A program made the translations under genes and the position numbers. A stretch of DNA of 64,000 nt, taken from assembly GCF_023898315.1 (NCBI RefSeq), contig NC_064614.1, positions 70,878,501 to 70,942,500 of the forward strand, in the 5' to 3' direction. Origin of the DNA: Schistocerca nitens. Its lineage: Eukaryota > Arthropoda > Insecta > Orthoptera > Acrididae. The notes below the pieces were generated by a model. That model saw only the letters and a program-made list of their open reading frames with translations. It was not told where the DNA came from and made no database searches. How positions within the stretch are numbered: position 1 is the stretch's first letter; every line of letters begins with the position of its first letter. Below are positions 46,466 through 55,843 of the stretch, in pieces.

Positions 46466-46489
46466 TAATGAGTGTAATGGGTAGGTGCA

Positions 46490-46740
46490 CTACGAATGTA
46501 GTGTGTGGACATTAAGTTGGAAATGTGGGTCTCACGGGGAGCGTGCAAGGGATAAATCCCTGCGGTCGCACTTTCATCTGTGCCCTAGGTGGCTCATATG
46601 GATAGAGCGTCTGCCAAGTAAGCAGGAGATCCCGGGTTCGCGACCCTGTCGGGGAACACATTTTCAACTGTCCCCTTTGATGTATACCAACGACTGTCAG
46701 CAGCCTAAGGTCTTGATTTAATTGTCATTTCACCCTGTAT
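46490..46740 (+). repeat. SINE family D (tRNA-headed)
   Basis: Internal A-box-like 'ggctcatatggatagagcgt' (about 46592) and B-box-like 'gatcccgggttcgcgaccct' (about 46629) define a tRNA-like core with 5' and 3' extensions ('ttgatttaattgtcatttc' end). Borders approximate; no duplication found. Confidence 0.7.
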
Positions 46741-47715
46741 CTGTCGTGAGAAGGTCGTTGAACAAGTGAACAACAGAAAAAACTTCAACTTGTTGCTCAT
46801 GACATCTTGGTGCAGTCCCAAAAAGGCTAACCCACAAGAAAAAATAAAAATCTTTCTACAGTGTTGGCCATTAAAATTGCATCGTCTGTATGAATACATT
46901 GAAAAAATGTCGTATTGGTATAAGGTTTACTGCATGCTTGGGTACACAGGCGATTGTATTTCAGCGTAAACGCACATGTGGGTAGCAATTTGCCTTCTCC
47001 ATTCTGATAGAAAGGAATGATTGATTATTCAGCGGGTCTCGTCTTGAGGAATTACATTCAGCAGTAAGATGTTTACGCCAAGATCATATTACCAGCCTGT
47101 ATTACAATTCGTCGCAACACAGTTCTCTGAACAAAAGGGTTAAGCTCGAAAGGGGTACGACTTTCCGCTTCTTTTCATAACGTAACATTTCTTGATTTTC
47201 TAATAAATTTCTGTTGCCTTTGCTGTCCACTTGAGGTTACACAGTTGGGTAAAAGATACAATTCTATCCCCACCCATGTCCGGAATATCCGTCTGCACGA
47301 TACTGATGCGTGGGAGCGTGTTTTACAAATGTAGCGAGATGGATCATAGATATTTCCTTGCTTTAGAATGTAGCAACACAAACCTAAATATTTCCGTTCC
47401 ATAGATGTCGTATAATTCAGCATGCTAGAAATCCAGAGTCTTCCCGCTGTTTCGTGTCAACTCTTTAGGGCAGCTGAATGAACCCATCCTTCTTCATGCA
47501 AAACTTGAGGCTCCGTCGTTAACAGCCTCCCAGAGGCTGGTTTTTTGAATCACTCTAGCAACCATCGTTTTGACGCAAGGATGAGTGTTCCTCTGGAAAA
47601 AGATCTACTGTGAGGTTGCTTTTTGCAGCCTAGACTGTCCTGAGATGTGAGTAAATCAACGCTTTCTTGTCGAGCTAGTAAATGTTAATGCTTTTAACAA
47701 GGCTCGCACCTTCAA
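46741..47715. other. Unassigned; isolated Tc1-like terminus
   Basis: 46862-46884, 'cagtgttggccattaaaatt' and following bases, resembles the terminus of the Tc1 at 30822 but has no partner. The rest is unrecognised. Confidence 0.4.
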
Positions 47716-47726
47716 TCACAGTACAT

Positions 47727-48969
47727 GTTGTTGTTGTTGTGGTCTTCAGTCCTGAGACTGGTTTGATGCAGCTCTCCATGCTACTCTATCCTGTGCAAGC
47801 TTCTTCATCTCCCAGTACCTACTGCAACCTACATCCTTCTGAATCTGCTTAGTGTATTCATCTCTTGGTCTCCCTCTACGATTTTTACCCTCCACGCTGC
47901 CCTCCAATACTAAATTGGTGATCCCTTGATGCCTCAGAACATGTCCTACCAACCGACCCCGTCTTCTGGTCAAGTTGTGCCACAAACTTCTATTCTCCCC
48001 AATCCTATTCAGTACTTCCTCATTAGTTATGTGATCTATCCATCTAATCTTCAGCATTCTTCTGTAGCACCACATTTCGAAAGCTTCTATTCTCTTCTTG
48101 TCCAAACTAGTTATCGTCCATCTTTCACTTCCATACATGGCTACACTCCATACAAATACTTTCAGAAATGACTTCCTGACACTTAAATCTATACCCGATG
48201 TTAACAAATTTCTCTTCTTCAGAAACGCTTTCCTTGCCATTGCCAGTCTACATTTTATATCCTCTCTACTTCGACCATCATCAGTTATTTTGCTCCCCAA
48301 ATAGCAAAACTCCTTTACTACTTTAAGTGTCTCATTTCCTAATCTAATTCCCTCAGCATCACCCGACTTAATTCGACTACATTCCATTATCCTCGTTTTG
48401 CTTTTGTTGAAGTTCATCTTATATCCTCCTTTCAAGACACTGTCCATTCCATTCAACTGCTCTTCCAAGTCCTTTGCTGTCTCTGACAGAATTACAATGT
48501 CATCGGCAAACCTCAAAGTTTTTATTTCTTCTCCATGGATTTTAATACCTACTCCGAATTTTTCTTTTGTTTCCTTTACTGCTTGCTCAATATACAGATT
48601 GAATAACATCGGGGAGAGGCTACAACCCTGTCTTACTCCCTTCCCAACCACTGCTTCCCTTTCATGTCCCTCGACTCTTATAACTGCCATCTGGTTTCTT
48701 TACAAATTGTAAATAGCCTTTCGCTCCTTGTATTTTACCCCTGCCACCTTCAGAATTTGAAAGAGGGTATTCCAGTCAACATTGTCAAAAGCTTTCTCTA
48801 AGTCTACAAATGCTAGAAACGTAGGTTTGCCTTTCCTTAATCTTTCTTCTAAGATAAGTCGTAAGGTCAGTATTGCCTCACTTGTTCCTGTGTTTCAACG
48901 GAATCCAAACTGATCTTTCCCGAGGTTGGCTTGTATTAGTTTTTCCATTCGTCTGTAAAGAAGCACAAG
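47727..48969 (-). mobile_element. RTE-like LINE, 5'-truncated, with 11-bp target duplication
   Basis: The 3' tail on the minus strand is (CAA)n-like (GTT repeats at 47727-47737). 'tcacagtacat' flanks both sides (47716-47726 and 48970-48980). Only the second half of the RT and the C-terminus are present, as in typical 5'-truncated target-primed insertions. Confidence 0.92.
47746..48690 (-). CDS. RTE-like LINE RT C-terminal half (partial ORF)
   Basis: 314 codons open without interruption. It starts in the palm: 'GKGVRQGCSLSPMLFNLYIE' and the catalytic 'LRFADDIVILSET' (FADD intact). A thumb-like region follows, then 'CYLGSKITDDGRSREDIKCR', 'VWSVAMYGSERWT', 'EAFEMWCYRRMLKIRWIDHI' and 'GRPRDEYTKQI'. 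These C-terminal blocks are typical of RTE/BovB-like elements. The upstream fingers ('KPTFLAFVDLEKAFDNVDW') lie at about 48720-48960, separated by a stop. It cannot act alone but is young, having almost no internal damage. Confidence 0.85.
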   Translation of the reverse strand: MAVIRVEGHEREAVVGKGVRQGCSLSPMLFNLYIEQAVKETKEKFGVGIKIHGEEIKTLRFADDIVILSETAKDLEEQLNGMDSVLKGGYKMNFNKSKTRIMECSRIKSGDAEGIRLGNETLKVVKEFCYLGSKITDDGRSREDIKCRLAMARKAFLKKRNLLTSGIDLSVRKSFLKVFVWSVAMYGSERWTITSLDKKRIEAFEMWCYRRMLKIRWIDHITNEEVLNRIGENRSLWHNLTRRRGRLVGHVLRHQGITNLVLEGSVEGKNRRGRPRDEYTKQIQKDVGCSRYWEMKKLAQDRVAWRAASNQSQD

Positions 48970-48980
48970 TCACAGTACAT

Positions 48981-49429
48981 AGCGGAAACAATTCCTTAAG
49001 GAGTAGCCCAACAAAAAAATTTTTACTCTATCACAGCCATTACCAATTGTAGAGGGAGGGACTGTTTTATTCTTTGTTTTAATATTTATTCTGCATTTCA
49101 TACATAATGCTATTTCCATTTTTATGTATCTTTTACACTGACTCTTATTTCAGAAGGAAAACAGGAACTCTCTACAAAAAAAGTGGCCATTATTATCGCT
49201 CCTGATTGCAGTTTGTTTATATTTAAGGCATACCATCGATGCTTACTTTTATTATGAGAACACCTACTAGGGTAGTCAGCTTCACGACGGTGCGCCATGA
49301 GTTATGGGTTGCCTGTACTTTAAGGTTTCACTCTATACCATATATTTCTATCACGGAGATAAAATACTATGTAAATATATATTACAGAGCTATTTTAACT
49401 GTGAAATCTAATTTTATGATCACAGAATG
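48981..49429. other. Unassigned AT-rich sequence
   Basis: Nothing recognised. Confidence 0.45.
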
Positions 49430-49441
49430 GACTGATGATAG

Positions 49442-49639
49442 TTCAAAAATGGTTCCAATGGCTCTGAGCACTATGGCACTTAACATCTGAGGTCATCAGT
49501 CCCCTAGAACTTAGAACTACGTAAACCTAACTAACCTAAAGACATCACACACATCCATGCCCGAGGCAGGATTCGAACCTGCGACCGTAGCAGTCGAACG
49601 GACTGGAGCGTCTATAACCGCTTGGCCACCGCGGCCGGC
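49442..49639 (-). repeat. SINE family A with 12-bp target duplication
   Basis: Full-length on minus: 'gccggccgcggtggccaagc' head, B-box 'aggttcgaatcctgcctc'. Exact 'gactgatgatag' at 49430-49441 and 49640-49651. Confidence 0.95.
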
Positions 49640-49651
49640 GACTGATGATAG

Positions 49652-49930
49652 TACTTGGTACTGAAACTAGTAGAAGTGCGAAAACTATATGTTAATGCTT
49701 ATGGGCTGGAAAAACATTCCCGTAACGTTCGAATGCGGCATTATGGTCCGTGATATAGCCACATCGATTAAATCGAATGAGCACTTACTGCTCGCTTTCG
49801 TGAAGTCAATACTATCTTTCTAGGCGATCAGTTAGCCCATGAATTTATTCCATACGATATTAGCTAGTGGAATATGCAAAATACGTCAGGAGATCGATGC
49901 GTTTGTTTCCAAGATGTACACCCAAAAATA
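49652..49930. other. Unassigned spacer
   Basis: Nothing recognised. Confidence 0.45.
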
Positions 49931-49943
49931 TGTAGAATTCTTC

Positions 49944-50143
49944 AAATGGTTCAAATGGCTCTGAGCACTATGGGACTCAACTGCTGTGGTTATCAGTCCT
50001 CTAGAACTTAGAACTACTTAAACCTAACTAACCTAAGGACATCACACACATCCATGCCCGAGGCAGGATTCGAACCTGCGACCATAGCAGTCCCACGGTT
50101 CCGGACTGCGCGCCTAGAACCGCGAGACCACCGCGGCCGGCTG
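49944..50143 (-). repeat. SINE family A with target duplication
   Basis: Full-length on minus, head 'gccggccgcggtggtctcgc'. Flanks: 'tgtagaattcttc' (49931-49943) and 'tgtagaattctcc' (50144-50156), one mismatch. Confidence 0.93.
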
Positions 50144-50156
50144 TGTAGAATTCTCC

Positions 50157-52135
50157 TCTACTTTCTGTCTCCTGCTCATGTGCTATATCAATAGTTGTTG
50201 GCATGATTCGATTTGTTGCAGAAAACTGAATAGAGTGTCCTTTATTTTTTTTTTTCAAAATTGACGGGAGTCCATTTTCAGTCAACCACATAATAATTAT
50301 TGGAAAAATGTCATTCACCAACTCTTCTGTGGTGTAATGGCTACCAATTAGGCGACTGAGCCATAAACTTCCTTTGAAACTCATCTTCCGGGAAGTTGTG
50401 TTAGACGTCTGGAGCAAACGCGTTCTTAATGTAAGAAGGCCGCCTTTGTTCGGCATTTAGCACCCGGAAGGATACGACCAAACTATTACCGGCACTGAAG
50501 TCAGGAACTGATTTTGGAGTTCCGATGGTAGTCGATAAAGCCTGCGAGCAAGTTGGCCGAGAAAGTAATCCCCGTATCGGATTTCCATTAGGCAGCGGAT
50601 ACCTGGGGCGTTTGCAGCCTCCCTGGCCGCTCCCAGGAAGCAACAGGGCGAAATAATGCGCAGGCCTGCGGCCACGGACCGCTCGCCCCTGCTGTGGTCT
50701 CTGAAACAGCCGAGGGAAGCACCCCAGTGTCTCTGCGAATGATTCCCAATCACCGTGAGTCGCTGGTATTGCTCTTAGGACACGCTCTGCTGGTCATAAA
50801 TATTGCAACGCCAGGAAGAGCTGCAAATGACGAGATTTTACTTATTAGGATCATGCAAAACAGTGGTTCATAAACATAGTTAATTGTCCATGGTTTGAAG
50901 ATATAGAGTTTCGCGGTCAACAAGGATGTATACCAAGAGAAAGGACACCAACACTCAGGTCATAGAGGAAGGGATGGGAATCTTATTGAACGTCGCTTGT
51001 TGCTTTGCAGTCCTTGTAACGAATTTATTGAACATGAAAACTCTGTACTAAAATGTTACAAGCCTAAAAATAAATATCTTCTTTTTTTAGAACAATGCAA
51101 TATTTTAAGGAACTCAAAGCATAAATATCTCTTTCCTTTATAACAAATAAACTTTAAGGAATACAGTTTCACTCAGGCCCCTCTTTTATCATTAGCTATG
51201 TTTCAAGACTGTCTTCTCACAATAAGGAAATATAGCAGATATGAATAAATTAAGTAGGTCAGACCGACGTCGGATCGCAGGTGGCAGAGTAGACACAGAA
51301 GTAATGAACCACAGGCACCAGACCCCGGCAGCAACGAGACAAGCAAAGTAGTCATAAAACACACGTAGCAAAGCTCTGTTAGACTATGCAAGAACACAAC
51401 AACAAACCTTCGGCCGCCCTCAGGGGTACCACACTCAAGGCAAAAACAAATGCTGGAGAGGCAAAATTCAGTGCACGCACCAAAATTCAGGAATTATTAA
51501 AGCATTAAACGTAAAGGTACTGAACCCATTTTTACAAATGTAAAACTAGGTGTCAGAAAATAACCGCAACAATCTGCAAGGATACAACCATAAAACTTTT
51601 CCCCCTCCCAGTGGTACAATACGTACCACAAAAGGAAAGAAAGAAATGGGGGTGCAGCAAATAAAAAAAAAAGATTAAACATTTTTTAAAACCACGTTAA
51701 AGAAAGTAAAACTAGCCTTTAAAAAATAACCTAAACAAGCCACCAAACACCTTAATCATCGCTATATGAACGATTCTAGGATATGAACCGTTCTAGGCTT
51801 ACCAGACTATCTAGACAAAATTTAAGAACGTCACTTATCATTAGAAAACGGCTGCTGGAATAATTCAACCAGAAATTTAGCAGTTGATAAAACCTTCGAA
51901 ACATTAAACTGAATCTATCACAGTACGTTCTGCAAGGTGACTGTCGCACCTTAAAACACTGACTATGCTACAAAGTACAAATACGATGGCTGTCACAAAG
52001 CAGAGCGGGCCTTTCTTCTTAATCCAACACAGTTACAAGATAAGGTACTACTTCGCACCCGCTAGGTCTTAAAATAAAAACACAGGTCACAATCATTAAG
52101 TCTCAACTTAAAACTGGGTGGGCACAGATTTCTCA
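50157..52135. other. Unassigned; includes a GC-richer block and a Tc1-like terminus
   Basis: 50460-50760 is GC-richer with overlapping minus-strand frames lacking any known domain. 50788-50815, with 'ctggtcataaatattgcaac', resembles the Tc1 end at 30822 but has no partner. 51000-52130 is AT-rich and unrecognised. Confidence 0.4.
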
Positions 52136-52304
52136 AGACTAACACGCTCTAACAGACAAAACCATTGCTCTACGGGAAAGAGCTGAGGACGCAATGGCTG
52201 ATCGTGTAGCAAAGAACCAATCGATCACCATGCGGCCGTATGCGTACAAACTTCGAACCACTCGAGCAAAATGTAGTGTGAGGAGGGCTATGCGAGAGGC
52301 GTTC
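52136..52304 (+). pseudogene. CR1-like LINE copy C, 5' fragment
   Basis: Reads 'ADRVAKNQSITMRPYAYKLR' and 'AMREAFN' up to the LTR insertion. The reading continues beyond the LTR element at 60528 with 'AFESNVLYMTRQK', so both pieces are one LINE. The true 5' limit is unclear. Confidence 0.6.
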
Positions 52305-52308
52305 AATG

Positions 52309-52949
52309 TGTAAGTAGGCTGTTTATGTTTTCGTATTGGCAACGTTACGTAGCACTCTGTATTAAAATCACTGGCTGTGCTGTTTTATGCTTTCTTATTG
52401 GCAACGTTACGTAGCGCTCAGTATGAAAATCACTGGCTGTGCTGTGTGCAGTCTGTGGCTAGTTTGCATTGGTGTCTGCCATTTTAGTGTTGGGCAGCGG
52501 CAGCTTGATGTGAACAGCGCGTTGCGTTGCGCAGTTGGAGGTGAGCCGCCAGCAGTGGTGGATGTGGGGAGAGAGATGGCGGAGTTTGGAAATTTGTAAG
52601 ACTGGATGTCATGATCTGTTATGTATATTATGATTTTTCAACCTTATTAAGGTAAATACATTGTTTGTTCTCTACTAAAATCTTTCATTTCCTAACTATG
52701 CCTATCAGTAGTTAGTGCCTTCCGTAGTTTGAATCTTTTATTTAGCTGGCAGTAGTGGCGCTCGCTGTTTGGCAGTAGTTCGAGTAACGAAGATTTTTGG
52801 TGAGGTAAGTGATTTGTGAAAGGTATAGGTTAATGTTAGTCAGGGCCATTCTTTAGTAGGGATTTTTGAAAGTCAGATTGCGTTGCGCTAAAAATATTGT
52901 GTGTCAGGTTAAGCACAGTCCTGTATATTTGTTCTAAGGGGACGTTTCA
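52309..52949 (+). repeat. 5' LTR with internal 62-bp duplication
   Basis: Nearly identical to 59945-60523 except that the block 'attggcaacgttacgtag...actggctgtgctg' occurs twice (about 52320-52445). That explains 641 against 579 bp. One unit differs by a few bases. Confidence 0.92.
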
Positions 52950-53005
52950 TATGTCGACCCTTAGCCGAGGATACCTCACTGGAATCTTCTGATTTTTTCT
53001 TGTAG
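52805..53005 (+). promoter_or_regulatory. Candidate 201-nt leader intron
   Basis: A consensus donor GAG|GTAAGT in the LTR at 52805 and an acceptor with a T-rich tract 'gattttttcttgtag' ending at 53005 would remove the LTR end and primer site from an RNA. Splice use is unproven; the donor is also in the right LTR. Confidence 0.35.
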
Positions 53006-53255
53006 TTTGTGTAATTAGTGTAGCTATAGTTTATTTACTAGCGCGTAATTGTAGAGAGAATCTCCTTTGTAGTTGCAGTCTTTCATTGTTGTACAGTAAA
53101 ACAGTTGTGGCATGCATGTAGATTTGCACCAAGTATTTCGCAGCTGCGCTTGCAATTAACTACATATTATTTTCAGTGCTATGTTAATGTGTTCTCCTAT
53201 TTTTGCTCTTCAAATTGTGCTTTTCTGTGTTATCGTGTGAAATATTGTGACAATA

Positions 53256-55631
53256 ATGGCGTGTGAAAAACGTAACACTATGCTTCAAAGTAAATTGAGA
53301 AATAATAGTGACGACGAGCGTAGCTTATCAGCACCACTGTGTAGTGAATTAACAGACATTCGAAGTAGTAATTTGGTAATTGTGCATAGGGAAATGGAGC
53401 GGGCGGCAAATAATGGTGTAGACAGTGAAACAGGTAGTGAACAAGGAAGCATTATCGATCGATCGGTCGGCAACAGCTCGCCTCAGGAATCCGAAATGAC
53501 AGAACACAATATTGCAAATACTGTAGACTTAGGTTTTGGGTCCTCACCGTTTTCTCAAATGAGTCAAGACACATTTTCTGATTGTCAAAATGTGAATGTT
53601 GCCGGTGAAAATGCACTGCCAAAAAGCATAGAGAAACAGATTCCAGACACTAATACATTATTATTGCAATTAATGCAACAAATGGAACAAAATCAGAGAC
53701 AAATGGGACAAATGCTTCAAAAGTTAGACACAATGGAACAACACCAGAAACAAACACAGCAACAGTTAGACACAATGGAACAGAATCTACAAAAGTTAGA
53801 CACAGTGGAACAAAATCTTAAAAAGTTAGACACAATGGAACAAAATCTTCAAAAGTTAGACACCACGCTTGAACAAACAAGAGAAGATTTAACTACTGAG
53901 TTACATAACATCGAATCGATATGTCAAAAAGTCTGTAATGACGTAAAAACACAAATTTGTGAACATTTACAACCTATTTTTTCGCGTCATGAAAATGCAT
54001 TACAGAATCACGAAGCAGCCTTAAAAGAACTGCAAACTATTCTTCATGAAAATCACGACACCTTGCAAGCTAAAATTGACTCAGTTGCATCTACCGATTC
54101 GGTTACGCAACTTGCAAAAACTCAAGAAAACTTAAAGGACACAGTAGATACGATTTCAACACAAATGGACACTCTGAAACTTGGTTCAGAAAAACACACT
54201 GAGGAAATGAGTACACTATCGGAGAAAGTAGCCGAACCTTCGGATCAGTTCACTAACTTATCTGCAAAAGTAGATGATGATCTCAATGACACAAGACCTG
54301 TAGCCATCACTGACACAGAAGAGTATGAACAAATTAAGAAATTCAAACAAAATCGGAATCAAATTAATACGCAATACAAAAGAGAAATCCGGGAAGTACA
54401 AGATCAGTTGGCACAAGTAATACAAAAATTTCATATTTCAGAGGACACTCGCGCTCCAACACGGGAAGAGGAACTTAGAAATACGGAAAAGCCACAAAAT
54501 AATAACACAGGGCATTTCGTAAATTACGAAAGAAATTGGCAAGGTGCACCGAATTTTCAGACGGACCCGCCGACACGACGTAACAATGACCGATATGCTA
54601 CTCGCCGATACGATGATTTTGACTATAAGCTGTTCATTACTACACGTAAATTCAAAACATTTAAAAATTCTGCCAACGACATTCATCCACAAGCGTGGCT
54701 CCATCAATTCTCTCATTGTTTTCCTCCCAACTGGTCATTGGAGCACAGGTTAGAATTTATGTGTGGCTACTTAGAGAATGAATCAGCTGTAAGAATGCGA
54801 TCGGTCATTCACGATTCTCACAGTGAAGGAGAATTTTACCACGCCTTCCTCTCAGCATATTGGTCTCAAGCTACACAAGACCGAGTAAAACATAGCATCA
54901 TAATGATGAAACATTTCGAACAATCTGAATTTTCCAGTCTTGTGAAATATTTTGAAGACATGTTGCACAAGATTCAGTACCTGTCAAACCCATACTGCCC
55001 CTCAGAACTCATCCGCATTTGCGTAATCAAATTACCTGAACATTTACGACATATTATTTCGGCAGGACTTTGCAAAGACGACATTGAAGCTTTTCAGGGA
55101 CTCTTACAAGAATTAGAAATTGACACAGACAGTCGCGGGATGCGAAAACAGGAAAACAATCACTACAGGTCACATCCGTCACAATTCCGTGACGACAGAA
55201 ATAATAACTGGACACGACAAGGCTATTCTTACAACGCAAATCGTGAACAAAACAGACACCACCCATATGACAACCACTGGCAGAGTAACAATAGTTACAG
55301 AGAAAGATCGCATTTCCGTAGTAATGAATATGACAGAGATTACCTTAGAAACAGACAATATGGGAACCAAAACAATTATTATCAAGGGAGACAGAATAAC
55401 TTCAGACGCAACAGTTCAGCGTGCAGTTACGATTCAGGGAGAAGTTCTCCACCACGTGACCGACAAGAAAGAAACTATGGAATGTACCATCATGACGACA
55501 GACGATATGATCGTAACGACAGACCTGAATTTCATCAGAACTGGCGGGATTCAAACAGAGCAGGGTACTTTCGACAACGTGAATTTGTAGAAGCTAGGTC
55601 TCCTAATCCCAATAACGACGCGCGCCAATAA
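53256..55631 (+). CDS. Intact gag-like protein, 791 aa
   Basis: ATG at 53256 (an in-frame GTG precedes at 53247). Acidic, Ser-rich N-terminus (to about residue 120). A long coiled coil follows (about residues 130-430): Gln-rich heptads with tandem 11-residue units of the type 'MEQNLQKLDT'. The capsid-like part (about 460-640) has 'WLHQFSHCFPPNWSLEHRLE', 'YWSQATQDRVKHSIIMMKHF' and 'LPEHLRHIISAGL'. The last about 150 residues are Arg/Asn/Tyr-rich, a likely RNA-binding nucleocapsid without zinc knuckle. Such proteins assemble the particle that packages retrotransposon RNA. The capsid region resembles the broken gag at 36640-37020. An intact 2.4-kb frame amid decayed DNA suggests recent or selected coding capacity. 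Confidence 0.85.
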   Translation: MACEKRNTMLQSKLRNNSDDERSLSAPLCSELTDIRSSNLVIVHREMERAANNGVDSETGSEQGSIIDRSVGNSSPQESEMTEHNIANTVDLGFGSSPFSQMSQDTFSDCQNVNVAGENALPKSIEKQIPDTNTLLLQLMQQMEQNQRQMGQMLQKLDTMEQHQKQTQQQLDTMEQNLQKLDTVEQNLKKLDTMEQNLQKLDTTLEQTREDLTTELHNIESICQKVCNDVKTQICEHLQPIFSRHENALQNHEAALKELQTILHENHDTLQAKIDSVASTDSVTQLAKTQENLKDTVDTISTQMDTLKLGSEKHTEEMSTLSEKVAEPSDQFTNLSAKVDDDLNDTRPVAITDTEEYEQIKKFKQNRNQINTQYKREIREVQDQLAQVIQKFHISEDTRAPTREEELRNTEKPQNNNTGHFVNYERNWQGAPNFQTDPPTRRNNDRYATRRYDDFDYKLFITTRKFKTFKNSANDIHPQAWLHQFSHCFPPNWSLEHRLEFMCGYLENESAVRMRSVIHDSHSEGEFYHAFLSAYWSQATQDRVKHSIIMMKHFEQSEFSSLVKYFEDMLHKIQYLSNPYCPSELIRICVIKLPEHLRHIISAGLCKDDIEAFQGLLQELEIDTDSRGMRKQENNHYRSHPSQFRDDRNNNWTRQGYSYNANREQNRHHPYDNHWQSNNSYRERSHFRSNEYDRDYLRNRQYGNQNNYYQGRQNNFRRNSSACSYDSGRSSPPRDRQERNYGMYHHDDRRYDRNDRPEFHQNWRDSNRAGYFRQREFVEARSPNPNNDARQ

Positions 55632-55642
55632 AGGAACAGACA

Positions 55643-55843
55643 ATGAATGACTCGCACCGCAGGCAGCCACCTGCGCCGGCTGGCTCAGAGAAAAATAACA
55701 CAGACGCTAACCTTGAGAAAAGATTTAGCATTCCTTACCGACGTATAAAACATGACAATTGCTTTTCAGTTGAAAGTCTGCGTACTAGGAAGAGTAAAGG
55801 TTTACACCACATTTCACATGTAAAACCGTTTATTGAAAGATAA
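55643..55843 (+). pseudogene. 66-codon frame, apparent remnant of pol
   Basis: Starts 12 bp after the gag stop. The first part ('MNDSHRRQPPAPAGSEKNN') would be a pol start; the end ('SKGLHHISHVKPFIER') looks like the extreme C-terminus of a Ty3/gypsy integrase. Protease, RT, RNase H and most of integrase are absent. Inference: an internal deletion joined the two ends of pol. Confidence 0.5.

Noticed and set aside
50457..50753. 98-codon minus-strand frame in a GC-richer block
   Set aside because: No recognisable domain; overlapping frames on the same strand look equally open.
54438..54716. Minus-strand and second-frame ORFs inside the gag-like gene
   Set aside because: Shadows of the 791-codon frame; no recognisable protein.
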